From positions 23,570,695 to 23,634,694 of the forward strand of contig NC_062982.1 of NCBI RefSeq assembly GCF_023078275.1: a DNA stretch of 64,000 bases, given 5' to 3'. Both the position numbers and the translations under genes were made by a program. Positions 11,602 through 21,555 of this stretch are shown here, piece after piece (positions within the stretch are counted from its first letter, which is position 1; each line of letters opens with the position of its first letter). The stretch is from Leguminivora glycinivorella (taxonomy: Eukaryota; Arthropoda; Insecta; Lepidoptera; Tortricidae). Under the pieces are notes generated by a model. That model was not told where the DNA came from, did not search any database, and saw only the letters and a program-made list of their open reading frames with translations.

Positions 11602-11755
11602 TCCCTACTAATATTATAAACGGGAAAGTGTGTGTGTCCGTTTGTTTGTCCGTCTTTCACGGCAAAACGGAGCGACGAATTGACGTGATTTTTAAGTGGA
11701 GATAGTTGAAGGGATGGAGAGTGACACAGGCTATTTTTTCTCTCTTTCTAACGCG
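11602..11755 (+). mobile_element. Lep1-like Helitron, 3'-truncated
   Basis: It starts TCCCTACTAATATTATAAAC followed by GGGAAAGTGTGTGTGTCCGT and GTTTGTCCGTCTTTCACGGC, matching the start of the fuller copy at 39893-40124. It loses similarity shortly after CTCTCTTTCTAACGCGAG and lacks the CTAG end. Non-autonomous, no coding capacity. Confidence 0.7.
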
Positions 11756-12062
11756 AGTCTCGCGATCTGTTTATTAAATAATCGGGTCTTTAGGTACGAG
11801 TATACTTTACTAAATATAGTAATACACACATATATAGTAGTACACTTGTAATACACACATATATAGTTGTACATTGAATAAAAGATACAAATCTCACAGG
11901 TCAATAGCCTCATTAAAACGTGCACTCCCAGATAGCCACGCAACCCCCAAACTTAACGGGCAACAACGACTCCAAGTTTGTGGGCACTCTAGTTAAAGTG
12001 TTCGAGCGTCTAGACCGGATGCTTGTTAGCTGGTGGGGGTGACCACACGCAAGTGTCACATA

Positions 12063-12129
12063 AACTAACTGGGTATGCGAATTTGAAATGTTTTTCAATT
12101 ACATTTCAAATTCGCATACCCAGTTAGTT
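12063..12129. repeat. perfect 28-bp-arm hairpin
   Basis: AACTAACTGGGTATGCGAAT at 12063 and the rest of the arm to 12090 are exactly inverted at 12102-12129, leaving an 11-nt loop. It is probably the core of a short palindromic DNA element. The identity of the arms implies recent origin or continued correction. Confidence 0.75.
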
Positions 12130-12614
12130 ATTTATTTTTGGGAGTAAAAGTTATTTTTGGGAGCGTTTTTGATAGTGTACGAAACGGGCGAAATGGAAAA
12201 TTTAAATACACATTAAGTTGTCCATAACACAATTGGCAGATCCTTGATAGTAACACGAATACCTCATGAATAAACTTTAAACAAAATCTCAACAATATAC
12301 GAAGATATTGAAATATGGCATTTCAGCCGCATAATAGAATGTATCGATTATGAAGATTTATTATGAAAAGGTAACCTACGATTTTCAGCAGCGGCGGGTG
12401 AAAATATTAAAATAATACTCATAGAAAAGTTTGGTTGTAGTTTTGCTGTCAAAACTTCTAGGTAACAACATGAAGAGAACTAATAGACCGTAACTATCTA
12501 AGAGTAAGTTTCAATTTCGAGACTAAAGTCATTAGAAATAAATAGAGTAAATATTGCTATTTGATTAATAATATTAGGTACCTAGAATTATTTCAAGAAA
12601 CTCGCTATAGACCC

Positions 12615-14880
12615 AGAGCCCAGGCCCGCCAGACCTTCCTCAAATTCTCAAGGATGAAACTTTGGGACAATGTAGAGTTCATATCGGCGGTTAATGTGTG
12701 CATATTTTCTAGTTCGGCCCATCGGCCAATTTTTTGCTATCAAGTGATGAAGGTGAAAAAAAAAAGTGCTTACTTTCCTTAAATTCTCAAGGCTGATTTT
12801 TATATATGTCTTAGAGCACGTTGTTAGAAATTGGTTATCATCAATGCCAGACCGTTTCCGCCGGCCATAACTTTTACCAGACGCGACAAAGTTGGCAAAA
12901 AACGACTCTAACTTACCTCATTTTCTCAAGCCTGATTTTGATATATGATACGCAGGGACCTGTAACTAGACCGTTTGTAAGCAGCCAGACCAATCGGATG
13001 GACCCAACCATCCGCCAGACCGACTTAAAGTTTCGATATGAGCATTAGTAGAATTGAAATATTCCGGGTCTATAAAAGCTAAAAACTTGAATTTTCTACA
13101 TTAAGCTACGTGTATATTGTATACTTGACGTAATAAGCGACTTTCCAAAATTTTACTTCTAAGGAAATAATAAAATGAAAGTTTATATGTGGTGCAAGAT
13201 TAATTTTAAGCTATGAATTTTATTTACACTGCGTAAGTACACTGCGTAAGTGTATTTTATTATAAATTTAAAGAAGAAAAGTAAATTAAACTTTTTTTTC
13301 GGTCGTCGAACAAGGTGGTTTAAAATTAGTTTTATTTAAGATCGATCCTTTTTAATTTGTGGGCGAGGGACCTCACACTATGTATAAAGGCACTATGTGT
13401 ATGTTGCATATAATGTCAAATCCCTCGCATACTACAAAGGTTATTTAAGCATTTATATAAGTTCAGTTAAAATGAGGTGGAAAGTATAAGTGTATATGTT
13501 GTGTACACACGTAAAGTATTCTAAACTTTTTATAACGGCATACATGTATTTGAAGAATGCCAAAAATGTATTCGTGTCTGAAAATTCAACATCTCCGACA
13601 TGGGTTATAACGGGGTTGATGATGTTCGTATTGAGTACAAATGTTTAAACTTCCTAAACTTGTAATTCTAAAGTTCGTCACTTAGGTATGTTACCATGTT
13701 TTGTAGGAGAAAGGAAATTCGTTTAGTTATATACCGTTGTAACATTGATTGTTTGCTTCTTTGGACTGAATATTTAATTTATAATGCACTGTACCAATTT
13801 GTTTTTTCCTTGTTTACGTTATTTATAATATAAAATTCAATTCGACTTATATTGACCATATAGACCGTGATTACCTTTTTGATTTTGTCGAGCTCCCGAT
13901 ATTTCGACGACAAAAATCAAAAAGGTAATCACGGTCTATATCCCGGTAAATATAAGTCTAATGAAAATAACCGTGAATCATTCAAAACTCTTATAAAATT
14001 CAATTCGTTATTCAAGTTTTTAGCTTTTATAGACCCGGAATATTTCAATTCTACTAATGCTCATATCGAAACTTTAAGTCGGTCTGGCGGATGGTTGGGT
14101 CCATCCGATTGGTCTGGCTGCTTACAAATGGTCTAGTTACAGGTCCCTGCGTATCATATATCAAAATCAGGCTTGAGAAAATGAGGTAAGTTAGAGTCGT
14201 TTTTTGCCAACTTTGTCGCGTCTGGTAAAAGTTATATTTATAATAAAATACACATATACTTACGCAGTGTAAATAAAATTCATAGCTTAAAATTAATCTT
14301 GCACCACATATAAACTTTCATTTTTTTATTTCTTTTGAAGTAACATTTTTGAAAGTCGCTTATTACGTCAAGATACAATATAAACGTAGCTTAATGTAGA
14401 AAATTCAAGTTTTTAGCTTTTATAGACCCGGAATATTTCAATTCTACTAATGCTCATATCGAAACTTTAAGTCGGTCTGGCGGATGGTTGGGTCCATCGT
14501 ATTGGTCTGGCTGCTTACAAACGGTCTAGTTACAGGTCCCTGCGTATCATATATCAAAATCAGGCTTGAGAAAATGAGGTAAGTTAGAGTCGTTTTTTGC
14601 CAACTTTGTCGCATCTGGAAAAAGTTATGGCCGGCAAAAACGGTCTGGCATTGATGATAACCAATTTCTAACAACGTGCTCTAACACATACATAAAAATC
14701 AGCCTTGAGAATTTAAGGAAAGTAAGCACTTTTTTTTTTCACCTTCATCACTTGATAGCAAAAAATTGGCCGATGGGCCGAACTAGAAAATATGCACACA
14801 TTAAACGCCGATGTGAACTCTACATTGTCCCAAAGTTTCATCCTTGAGAATTTGAGGAAGGTCTGGCGGGCCTGGGCTCT
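12615..14880. repeat. large inverted repeat (about 650-bp arms) with an extra partial copy
   Basis: The left arm (about 12615-13266) recurs inverted at about 14235-14880. Both outer ends share AGAGCCCAGGCCCGCCAGAC (inverted on the right). An additional partial inverted copy of the inner arm lies at about 14010-14234. A 75-codon frame is open in both arms (12821-13048 plus, 14447-14674 minus). Over that frame the arms differ at six nucleotides in four codons, all changing the amino acid, so it does not look selected as protein. The spacer holds a Penelope-like solo insertion at 13845-13992. Foldback-type transposon is the best guess. No transposase is seen. Confidence 0.75.
13845..13992. mobile_element. 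Penelope-like solo terminal repeat with 15-bp target duplication
   Basis: ATAAAATTCAATTCG occurs at 13830-13844 and again at 13993-14007, bracketing a palindromic insertion. Its halves contain CGTGATTACCTTTTTGATTT and the inverse, with GTCGAGCTCCCGATATTTCG in the middle. The same end sequences flank a GIY-YIG coding fragment at 19753-20423, which ties this piece to Penelope-like elements. The coding part is absent here. Confidence 0.7.
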
Positions 14881-15480
14881 TGATCTACTATCTGCATTCC
14901 GCCATACATTTTTAGCATGTAAGTTTTATGCCTGCCCGTTTTAGAGTTATGCCGGTTTTGACGAGCTGGCGTAAAACAGAGGGACGGGAATGATAACTCT
15001 CATTCGTTTATTTGATGCATTAGGACCATTAGGAGGAAATGCACATGGTTATATGATGTATATACATAAAGTAATTTTTTTTTTGAGCATCGGGACAAAA
15101 GTAACGGGATAATAATATGTTGTTAGGCAGAATGATGGTAAGAGGAATAAAAAGCACACATCTCCCACTAGATGGGACAATTAAAACATTTACACGGAAA
15201 AAAAATATTTTAACAATACTACCAGAACGTTTAGTAAAATAGATTTATCGTAACTGATACTACAATCTCGTAATAAAAACAACTGTATTGTTACGTTTAC
15301 TATATTTTGAATTCAATAGAACTAAGCAAACATTAATATGCACTAAACAGTTCTGTTTGAATTACATATACGAGAACTCTAGTTTTATTTACAACTAATA
15401 GAATAAAGGTTACGATAATTCTATTAACAAGAAGCTTCTTGTAATGCCAAAAAAATTAAAATTATCTTTACAATCTTAAT

Positions 15481-16015
15481 CTTAGCGGTTACTATCACAG
15501 TATACTTCCTGTAACTTTTTTATACGTTGCCATTACTTTGTAGTTCTCGTAAAGAAATAAAAAGAATATTCTTGTAATGTAAACTCAACGAAGAGTTATA
15601 TTTAAAAATATTAAGTTTGTATAAATATGTACGCATCGCTGTCAACTCTATTATTTGTATCGTAGCGAATGCCATCGCAGTATAGTTGATATGACTGTTT
15701 TATAAGTTGGTATTACTTTGCAGCTCTTGTAAATAATGACAATAATATTCTCGTAATGTATACTGGTGAACAAATAGTTCTGTTGAAAAAGTATTTAGTT
15801 AGTATAAATATGTGTTTCGTTTTTGTAACGAAACGCCATGTTTAAGTACCATTGTATATCTTAGTGAATGCTATAGCAGTATAGTTGATTTTACTTTGCG
15901 CCTCTTGTAAAAAATAACAATGATATTCTCGTAATATACACCGAAAAATAATTGTTATAACAAAAATATTGTCCGCATAAATAAATGTTTTGCTTGTGTA
16001 ACGAAACGCAATGTT
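15481..16015. repeat. three tandem units of about 180 bp (subterminal repeats)
   Basis: Anchors recur at fixed spacing: ATTACTTTG at 15532, 15712 and about 15890; CAGTATAGTTGAT in units two and three; TCTCGTAATGTA/TCTTGTAATGTA in each; TAACGAAACGC at the ends of units two and three. Units differ at many positions. Such arrays near transposon ends often bind the transposase, but this is inference. Confidence 0.7.
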
Positions 16016-16150
16016 TTGCGGCGTGGTCGGCGGCCATTTACGTGTCATGAGAGATCACGCGTGGACGCGGATCGCAATAGGTTATATTATTTATCGTTAA
16101 ACGTACTCACTACGTATTATCCATTCGTTTGGTAGTTTCCATTTTAGGAA

Positions 16151-16211
16151 ATGGATGAAGAGGTGCAAAAACTCTTGCAAGGATGGGAGATGGCAGAGTT
16201 GGCAAAAGCAG
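16151..16211 (+). CDS. candidate first exon of a transposon gene, SAM-like N-terminus
   Basis: An ATG in the context AGGAAATGG opens 61 nt reading MDEEVQKLLQGWEMAELAKA, ending at CAG|GTGAGT, a consensus donor leaving phase 1. The residues resemble the first helices of a sterile-alpha-motif-like domain, as found at the N-terminus of repeated insect proteins carried by mobile elements. A possible downstream exon starts after CTTTTTCAG at 17204 in compatible phase and reads DDLQWLQVSCDPCHTMEQKW before a stop at about 17296. That continuation does not extend the SAM pattern, so the true second exon may be deleted or lie elsewhere. Confidence 0.4.
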
Positions 16212-16353
16212 GTGAGTCACATACCGTACATCATGTAGAACTTAGTAGATAATTAGAATGGTGAGTAAAAAGGCATTTAATGTTGTATTCATTTTACATT
16301 GCATACAAATTCATACGACATTACGTGGGCAAAATCTAAATACTGAACTAATA

Positions 16354-17128
16354 AGGACTGTCCACGATAAAAAGTGGTCATACATAACATGATAAATCTT
16401 TCTTCCTGAATGCACATTTTGAAGCAATATTATATTTTGATAAATCTGTATACATAAAACTATATAATAATTAAAGCTATTCCTTATAATGCTTTAGTGT
16501 GTCTGAGGTTTCGCCGAATGTATACCATCAAGCATTTCATTTCTTGTACAGTGTTTTTTAACAAACTTCACACGCTTCCTGGCACAATTTTATAAATACT
16601 TATATTTTTATAAGCTGTTTTACACACATTAGAATGACATCTTAGCAGACAAAAAAATACTTTTTGAAACTCATTTCGACTTTTGGTAGTCAGGAAGACT
16701 TTCTACTCCAAGCACTGACAGTTGTTTTTGTATGGAGAGCCAAAAAGTGTCAAAAATTCGAATTCAGCAAAGTTAGAAAATCTCAGTACTTTCTTAATCT
16801 GATTACAATCAGAAAAATTATTACTATCGTAAAATCAGTATGTAATAGGGTATATTTTGGCTATTATAATTAAACATTAAAAAAATATTTTTGTCATTAA
16901 AACTGTTGTACTTAAAGACTGCAAGAAGACACTGTACAAAAAAAATATTGTTATCATGAGATACATACTGCTAAAATTCATAGGCCACCTAAAGTTTATA
17001 ATTTGTTTGTATTTTTATAATGTAGTTTAATATCTACAAATTATTTGACAAACATGCTGCTTATAAATTCTCATTATTCTCAAGATTTACCATGTTATAT
17101 ATGACCACTTTTTATCGTGGACAGTCTT
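16354..17128. mobile_element. mariner/Tc1-like non-autonomous element
   Basis: AGGACTGTCCACGATAAAAA begins about 47-bp arms that are inverted at the other end (TTTTTATCGTGGACAGTCTT). Both ends abut a TA dinucleotide (16352-16353 and 17129-17130), the target duplication of Tc1/mariner elements. The 775-bp body is AT-rich. The longest open frame (69 codons) shows no DDE/D signature. It lies between the candidate SAM-like exon and its possible next exon, so inside an intron of the host transposon. Confidence 0.7.
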
Positions 17129-17523
17129 TATATATATCTGAAGTGGACGTAGAATATTACTTAATGTAAAATTTATTCATAGAAATTTTAATGTCTTTTT
17201 CAGATGATTTACAATGGTTGCAAGTTTCCTGTGACCCATGCCATACTATGGAACAAAAGTGGAAAAATTCTGCAAAATATAAATTTTGGACGAAATGAAG
17301 GACGGTTCTATTAACACTGACGAATATATGAACAAAGTCTTGCACTAAGGATCGTTGAAATATATTTTTTAACAAATTATATAATTATTTTATTTACTTT
17401 CAGATTCACCAATTTTCACCGCTCATAGCATCCATTCCATATGCTGGGTGACCCAGGTTTCCGGATCCCAGTTTCAACTCTAGGCTTCTGTCTCTTGGAA
17501 CTGGTCCTAGCAACCTGCATTTT

Positions 17524-17941
17524 TATCGGTAGGTACCTATGAATTTGTCTGTGCACTGTATAGACAACTAACATTTCTTGTAAATGTAAGAAAAGGTTTG
17601 TTGTCTATACAAGGTGGTACAGTAGGATTAAAGGCTGAGCCACGCCAGATACGTGTACGTAGACGTGCGCGTAGCGTACGCGGTGTAAATGACGAATCCT
17701 CATTAGAGATTACACCGCTTGTGTGACGTGTTTCCCGTGTGTGTCTAGCGGTGTATCATCTCTTTTGAAGATTCGTACTTTACAGCGCGCACGCCACGCA
17801 CACGTCTACGTACACGTATCTGGCGTGGCTCGGCCTTTAATCCTACTGAACCACCTTGTAAAGACAACAAACCTTTTTTTACATTTACAAGAAATGTTAG
17901 TTGTCTATACAGTGCACAGACAAATTCATAGGTACCGATAA
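17524..17941. repeat. nested foldback element
   Basis: Outer arms of about 85 bp (GTACCTATGAATTTGTCTGT to TTGTTGTCT) surround inner GC-richer arms (GAGCCACGCCAGATACGTGT and CACGTCTACGTACACGTATC). The right arm (about 17770-17941) is the inverse of the left (17524-17690). A TACACCGCT/AGCGGTGTA stem lies in the middle. The 94-codon minus-strand frame here is a by-product of the palindrome. Confidence 0.7.
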
Positions 17942-18119
17942 AAATATAACACGTTAACGCAATTGTATATTTATTAGAGAGTACCATAAATGCAGTTGCT
18001 GTAACTAACTTTCTTGTTCTATCAACCATTTAATGAAGTTTACATAAATGAAGAGAATGTAATATATATCAGATGACTTGTATTCTTAACGATACCTATT
18101 ATTGGCCTAACTAAAGTTT

Positions 18120-18430
18120 TATAACCTTTACAAGAATTTCTTGTGGAGTTTACATTATTTTGTTTATTTAGACACTCCATTTGTTATAAATACTGAATAA
18201 TCTAGTAATACACACAATTTGACTGTGTGACCCTTACAATATTTTTATTTTATGATACGTAATGTATATATTACCTTTACAAGAATATATTGTCAAGGTC
18301 ACATTTCATTTATTAAGCTCTGCAAGAAAATATTATTTATTTGTACGGTCCACGTGTTATGATTACTAAATATTCTAGTAATACACGCTATTTTAATGTG
18401 TAGCAATTACAAGATAACTAGTTCACTAAG
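18120..18430. repeat. right subterminal tandem repeats of the 15188-18567 element
   Basis: CCTTTACAAGAAT recurs at about 18126 and 18278; CTAGTAATACAC at 18202 and 18373; each is followed by similar AT-rich sequence, giving a period of about 150-171 bp. These mirror the left-end array in position and share CTTGTAA/TTACAAG motifs. Confidence 0.55.
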
Positions 18431-18567
18431 CTCAACGCATTTAAACAGACTAGTTTAGTTATTTATACTATGTGAACAATTGTCCCAGAATTTACTAGAT
18501 TTTCTCGTTCAGATTACACTATTCAGGTATCATGGACGAGACATTTAAAATTTTTCTCCGTGTAAAT

Positions 18568-18728
18568 CCGCGCGCATTGCACTCGCAATCCGCGCTCGTT
18601 AGTTTCCGCCGGCGTCCACTGGACGCAACGCCAGCGTTCTTCCGGCGCACCGCTATCCATGCGCTCCGCTGACGCCCCGCTAACGCTCCGCCTACGCTCT
18701 AAACGCGCATGCGTAGCCGAGCTTTAAA
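18568..18728. repeat. GC-rich palindromic MITE (family M1), half copy
   Basis: It contains the M1 signatures AATCCGCGCTCGTTAG, CCGCCGGCGTCC, ACGCCAGCGTTC and GCGCACCGCTATC, and closes with GTAGCCGAGCTTTAA. The left half is missing: the sequence starts directly at the end of the 15188-18567 transposon, so one of the two was cut by the other or by a later deletion. Confidence 0.8.
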
Positions 18729-19020
18729 ACATGTCGGGTAGGTACAAGTATGACGTTTTATGCGGACATAGTGCGAAGCAGTATTGGTACTGCATTATTG
18801 TATTACATTTCATGATGCGCCGTCTATAGAGAGTAGAGAGAGTATCGAGGCGGTGTTAACCGGCGCTAACCCAAACACGCCGGCCGCGACCTTTGCCAAT
18901 AATAGTTGGACTATTTCCACGCTACGGTACTACTTATACTATACTAGTAGTGGTAGTACATTAACCGCGTGGGAGTTACTTAGTAACTATTGTACTCGCC
19001 GACTTTATTGAAACTAGAAT

Positions 19021-19178
19021 TAAAGCCTAACCAGAAATATATGAGTAGGTACGCGCCATGATGCGGAATTTGAAGAGAACTAATTTGTTTATAGTATTTT
19101 GAGCTGTGTTGTGTTTGATATGATATGAGATTAACAGCGCCCTCTTGACAATGCTCATATATTCCTGGTCAGGCTTTA
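19021..19178. repeat. palindromic MITE, 25-bp terminal inverted repeats
   Basis: TAAAGCCTAACCAGAAATAT at 19021 is inverted as ATATTCCTGGTCAGGCTTTA ending at 19178, with two mismatches. The centre is single-copy AT-rich DNA. No coding content. Confidence 0.65.
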
Positions 19179-19365
19179 CCAGGATATAGACATGATTAAC
19201 TAATTGTTTTTTGAATATCTTCTATGAGGGGCTGTCTACATCGCTGTCTACACAATTTTGGCATACACCCACAGTACAGATATTTTGCTACAAAATACTC
19301 TTTATACTTGTATGCACAACTATACATAGTCGTCATATCATTTTTGAATCAAATCTCTAATCAAC

Positions 19366-19455
19366 GGGCCGATTTTTGAGTTTCATGAAAATAACAGGCA
19401 AGTCACCGTTTTCAACTGGTATTTTAGTGACAGTGAGACTCAAAAATCGGCCCCC
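19366..19455. repeat. short palindromic element
   Basis: GGGCCGATTTTTGAGTTTCA is matched in inverse by TGAGACTCAAAAATCGGCCC at about 19436-19455; the spacer is about 50 bp. It is MITE-like, with no target duplication identified. Confidence 0.55.
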
Positions 19456-19752
19456 AGTTATGAAAACCAATTCCCTATCAGACCCCTGTCATTATCTGAA
19501 TTACCTGCTAAAGTCTGGATAAATTGCCTGCTCTTATCTCTAATACTTTAGGGCTTGCCGTCAAAATCTGTAGGGGAATCAAAAAGTCTTAGGTTTAAGT
19601 CTAGTCTAATATATTTTAGTGGGTGATATCTTCAAAGATTGGACCTCCGAACTATTCGTAATGCGTTCCTGGCCAGTCCATTACTGCACGAGTGGTGTTT
19701 GTGCACAGTTTCGTCGGTACGCACGCATTTTTGCTATTCATATTAAGCATTA

Positions 19753-20423
19753 GACTTATATTGACCGGGATATAGACCGTGATTACCTTTTTGATTTTTG
19801 TCGAGCTCCCGATATTTCGACGCAGTTGCATGCATCATGATCACGGAAAACTGACGAAGGCGGGTGGATGTTAAAGTTGTATAGACAGCGCGCGATCTAC
19901 CCTCCTTCGCGCGCATCGGCTGCGTTCACTTTCAGCGTTACCACTGGTCGCGTTCACACTCGATGGTCTGTCCAAACACACTACACTCACAGTGTCACTA
20001 CGTTTGTTCAATTCTGACTTCACCGGTTTTTTACACAAACAAATCACTGGATTCCATACATTAGATAGTTTGAAGCCATCCTCACGATTGACATTTTTAT
20101 ATTTGTGAATCTCAATGGCTTCTCTTACCAATCTCGGTATGTAGTGGCGTTCCGTCGAAATTACCTTAGGACTATGCAACTCGATCCAATGATTTGCACC
20201 CGACTCAATGAGATGTTGAGCAATAGCAGACTTGCGAGTATCGTTCTTTTTGACTGCAGCAATGTGTTCTTTAATTCTGCAGGCAATAGTGCGCTTGGTC
20301 TGCCCTCATGATGCATGCAACTGCGTCGAAATATCGGGAGCTCGACAAAAATCAAAAAGGTAATCACGGTCTATATCCCGGTCAATATAAGTCTAATGAA
20401 AATAACCGTGAATCATTCAAAAC
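19753..20423 (-). mobile_element. Penelope-like element, 3' fragment between inverted terminal repeats
   Basis: TCATATTAAGCATTA at 19738-19752 is repeated at 20424-20438, defining the insertion. Inside, about 85-bp ends (GACTTATATTGACCGGGATA through TTGCATGCATCATGA) are inverted copies of each other at 19753-19842 and about 20307-20400. The right side then continues TCTAATGAAAATAACCGTGA. Between the ends is a minus-strand coding remnant of a GIY-YIG endonuclease. Inverted pLTR-like ends, 5' truncation and a variable target duplication fit Penelope-like retroelements. Confidence 0.75.
19871..20305 (-). pseudogene. Penelope-like GIY-YIG endonuclease domain, C-terminal part
   Basis: After an in-frame TGA at 20306-20308, the minus strand reads GQTKRTIACRIKEHIAAV, continuing through ERHYIPRLVREAIEIHK and NREDGFKLSNVWNPVI, to a stop at 19871. 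The GQT-R..-R..EH pattern and the downstream E and W-P motifs are those of the GIY-YIG endonuclease at the C-terminus of Penelope-like reverse transcriptases. The GIY and YIG residues themselves and the whole reverse transcriptase are missing, so the fragment starts inside the domain. About 144 codons are open. Inactive remnant. Confidence 0.75.
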
Positions 20424-20737
20424 TCATATTAAGCATTATATGAAAGGACCTATCCTTGCTTTTCAAATCTTGCGTGTATTATTTGTATTCATTAATTATT
20501 TATGTTTTAATCGCGCACTTACCTATAAAAAATTTAAAATGATATCTGAAATTTGATGCGCGAAGGATTTGGTGCTGTGCTGTTTGTCAAAAATACAAGG
20601 CATCGATGTAGGGAACAAATCAAATTATTTTATGAAATATTTTTTGATTTGTTTTTTTAAGTAGTAACACTACTATATATAAATTATAAACTGAAATAGA
20701 TACCATACACTAAAGAAAAAGCGATCAAGCCCACTGG

Positions 20738-20810
20738 TGGCGAAGCCGGGAATCGAACCCGGGTCTCCAGCTAACGCGGCTGACGTGTTCGACCGCTACA
20801 CCACCCCGAC
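20738..20810 (-). repeat. tRNA-like SINE head (reversed copy)
   Basis: This is identical in layout to the plus-strand head at 21219-21291: A-box-like TGGTGTAGCGG, B-box GGTTCGATTCC, and stems that close. The loop CGCGTTA would place CGT at the anticodon but has G where U33 is required, and the acceptor stem has a mismatch at pair 2-71. It is a pol III promoter-bearing SINE head rather than a working tRNA gene. Confidence 0.65.
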
Positions 20811-21218
20811 CGCCGAGGTACCCGTCGAAATTTCTCTAGTGTATGTTATCTCTGAAGGCTAGGCGCCTTTGACCAACTCTAAGGGCGAGCAATTAGTGCT
20901 TGCACCTCCTATATGAATCCTTTTGCAGGATTACGATATAGCGAGAGAGATGGTGCTGCCATCTATCGATGTAGGGAACAAATCAAATTATTTTATGAAA
21001 TATTTTTTGATTTGTTTTTTTTAAGTAGTAACACTACTATATATAAATTATAAACTGAAATAGATACCATACACTAAAGAAAAAGCGAAAAAAAAGGATC
21101 CTGCAAAAGGATTCATATAGGAGGTGCAAGCACTAATTGCTCGCCCTTAGAGTTGGTCAAAGGCGCCTAGCCTTCAGAGATAACATACACTAGAGAAATT
21201 TCGACGGGTACCTCGGCG

Positions 21219-21291
21219 GTCGGGGTGGTGTAGCGGTCGAACACGTCAGCCGCGTTAGCTGGAGACCCGGGTTCGATTCCCGGCTTCGCCA
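21219..21291 (+). repeat. tRNA-like SINE head
   Basis: A cloverleaf can be drawn: acceptor GTCGGGG/CTTCGCC with one mismatch, D stem GTG/CAC, anticodon stem TCAGC/GCTGG with loop CGCGTTA, T stem CCGGG/CCCGG. The missing U33, the flanking family-specific SINE body and the second reversed copy argue against a functional tRNA-Thr(CGT) gene. Confidence 0.65.
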
Positions 21292-21555
21292 CCAGTGGGC
21301 TTGATCGCTTTTTCTTTAGTGTATGGTATCTATTTCAGTTTATAATACAAGGCATATTATGGACATGGCGGCCGTTCACTCATTTGACCTCATAGAACCT
21401 ATAAAGTGACTAGTACCAGTCGTGCACCTATCGAATTAAACATTAAACTGTGCGACAGAATTTACGAGTAAACTATAAATAAATTACATGACCAGTTCGA
21501 GCACGACAGGTGATCATCGATCTGAATGATCGCCGGCCATAACAATACTGGCTCT

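Larger units (their letters stand above)
15188..18567. mobile_element. DNA transposon with terminal inverted and subterminal tandem repeats, superfamily unknown
   Basis: ATTTACACGGA followed by an A-rich block opens the element at 15188. The inverse (TCCGTGTAAAT) closes it at 18557-18567. Just inside the left end are three tandem units of about 180 bp (15481-16015). Inside the right end are about two related AT-rich units of about 170 bp (CCTTTACAAGAAT.., AGTAATACAC..; 18120-18430). The interior carries a candidate first exon (16151-16211), a mariner-like MITE (16354-17128) and a foldback (17524-17941). No transposase catalytic core is recognisable, so the copy is probably internally deleted. 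A target duplication could not be assigned. The right flank is the stump of a MITE. Confidence 0.55.
20604..21343. mobile_element. inverted dimer of a tRNA-derived SINE (family S3), single 12-bp target duplication
   Basis: AATACAAGGCAT at 20592-20603 and 21344-21355 brackets the whole block. The left half is a minus-strand SINE: tail at 20604-20737, tRNA-like head 20738-20810, body to about 20930. A second copy of the tail (20967-21087) follows in direct repeat, then a plus-strand SINE reading body, head (21219-21291) and tail, ending TTTCAGTTTATAAT. The tail includes a small palindrome (AACAAATCAAATTATTTTAT and its inverse). The single outer duplication suggests that the compound inserted as one unit or arose by inversion within one insertion. 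Confidence 0.7.

Noticed and set aside
14160..14200. GAGGTAAGTTAG considered as another ratchet-like splice site (also 14575 and, inverted, 12915)
   Set aside because: No polypyrimidine tract precedes the AG, and the sites are copies within the inverted repeat.
12821..14674. A duplicated 75-codon gene, open in both arms of the inverted repeat
   Set aside because: The arms differ at six positions over this frame, all changing amino acids, and no start context or domain supports coding.
17745..18029. 94-codon minus-strand frame
   Set aside because: It overlaps the nested foldback and part of its translation mirrors the other arm; no domain.
20505..20540. Minus-strand TTTTTTATAG|GTAAGTG as a third recursive splice site
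   Set aside because: The pyrimidine tract is short and interrupted, and TAG rather than CAG precedes the donor. It is too weak to list with the other two.
20738..21291. Two tRNA-Thr(CGT)-like cloverleaf genes
   Set aside because: Position 33 is G instead of U, the acceptor stem has a mismatch, and both sit in matching SINE bodies with tails and a target duplication, so they are SINE heads.
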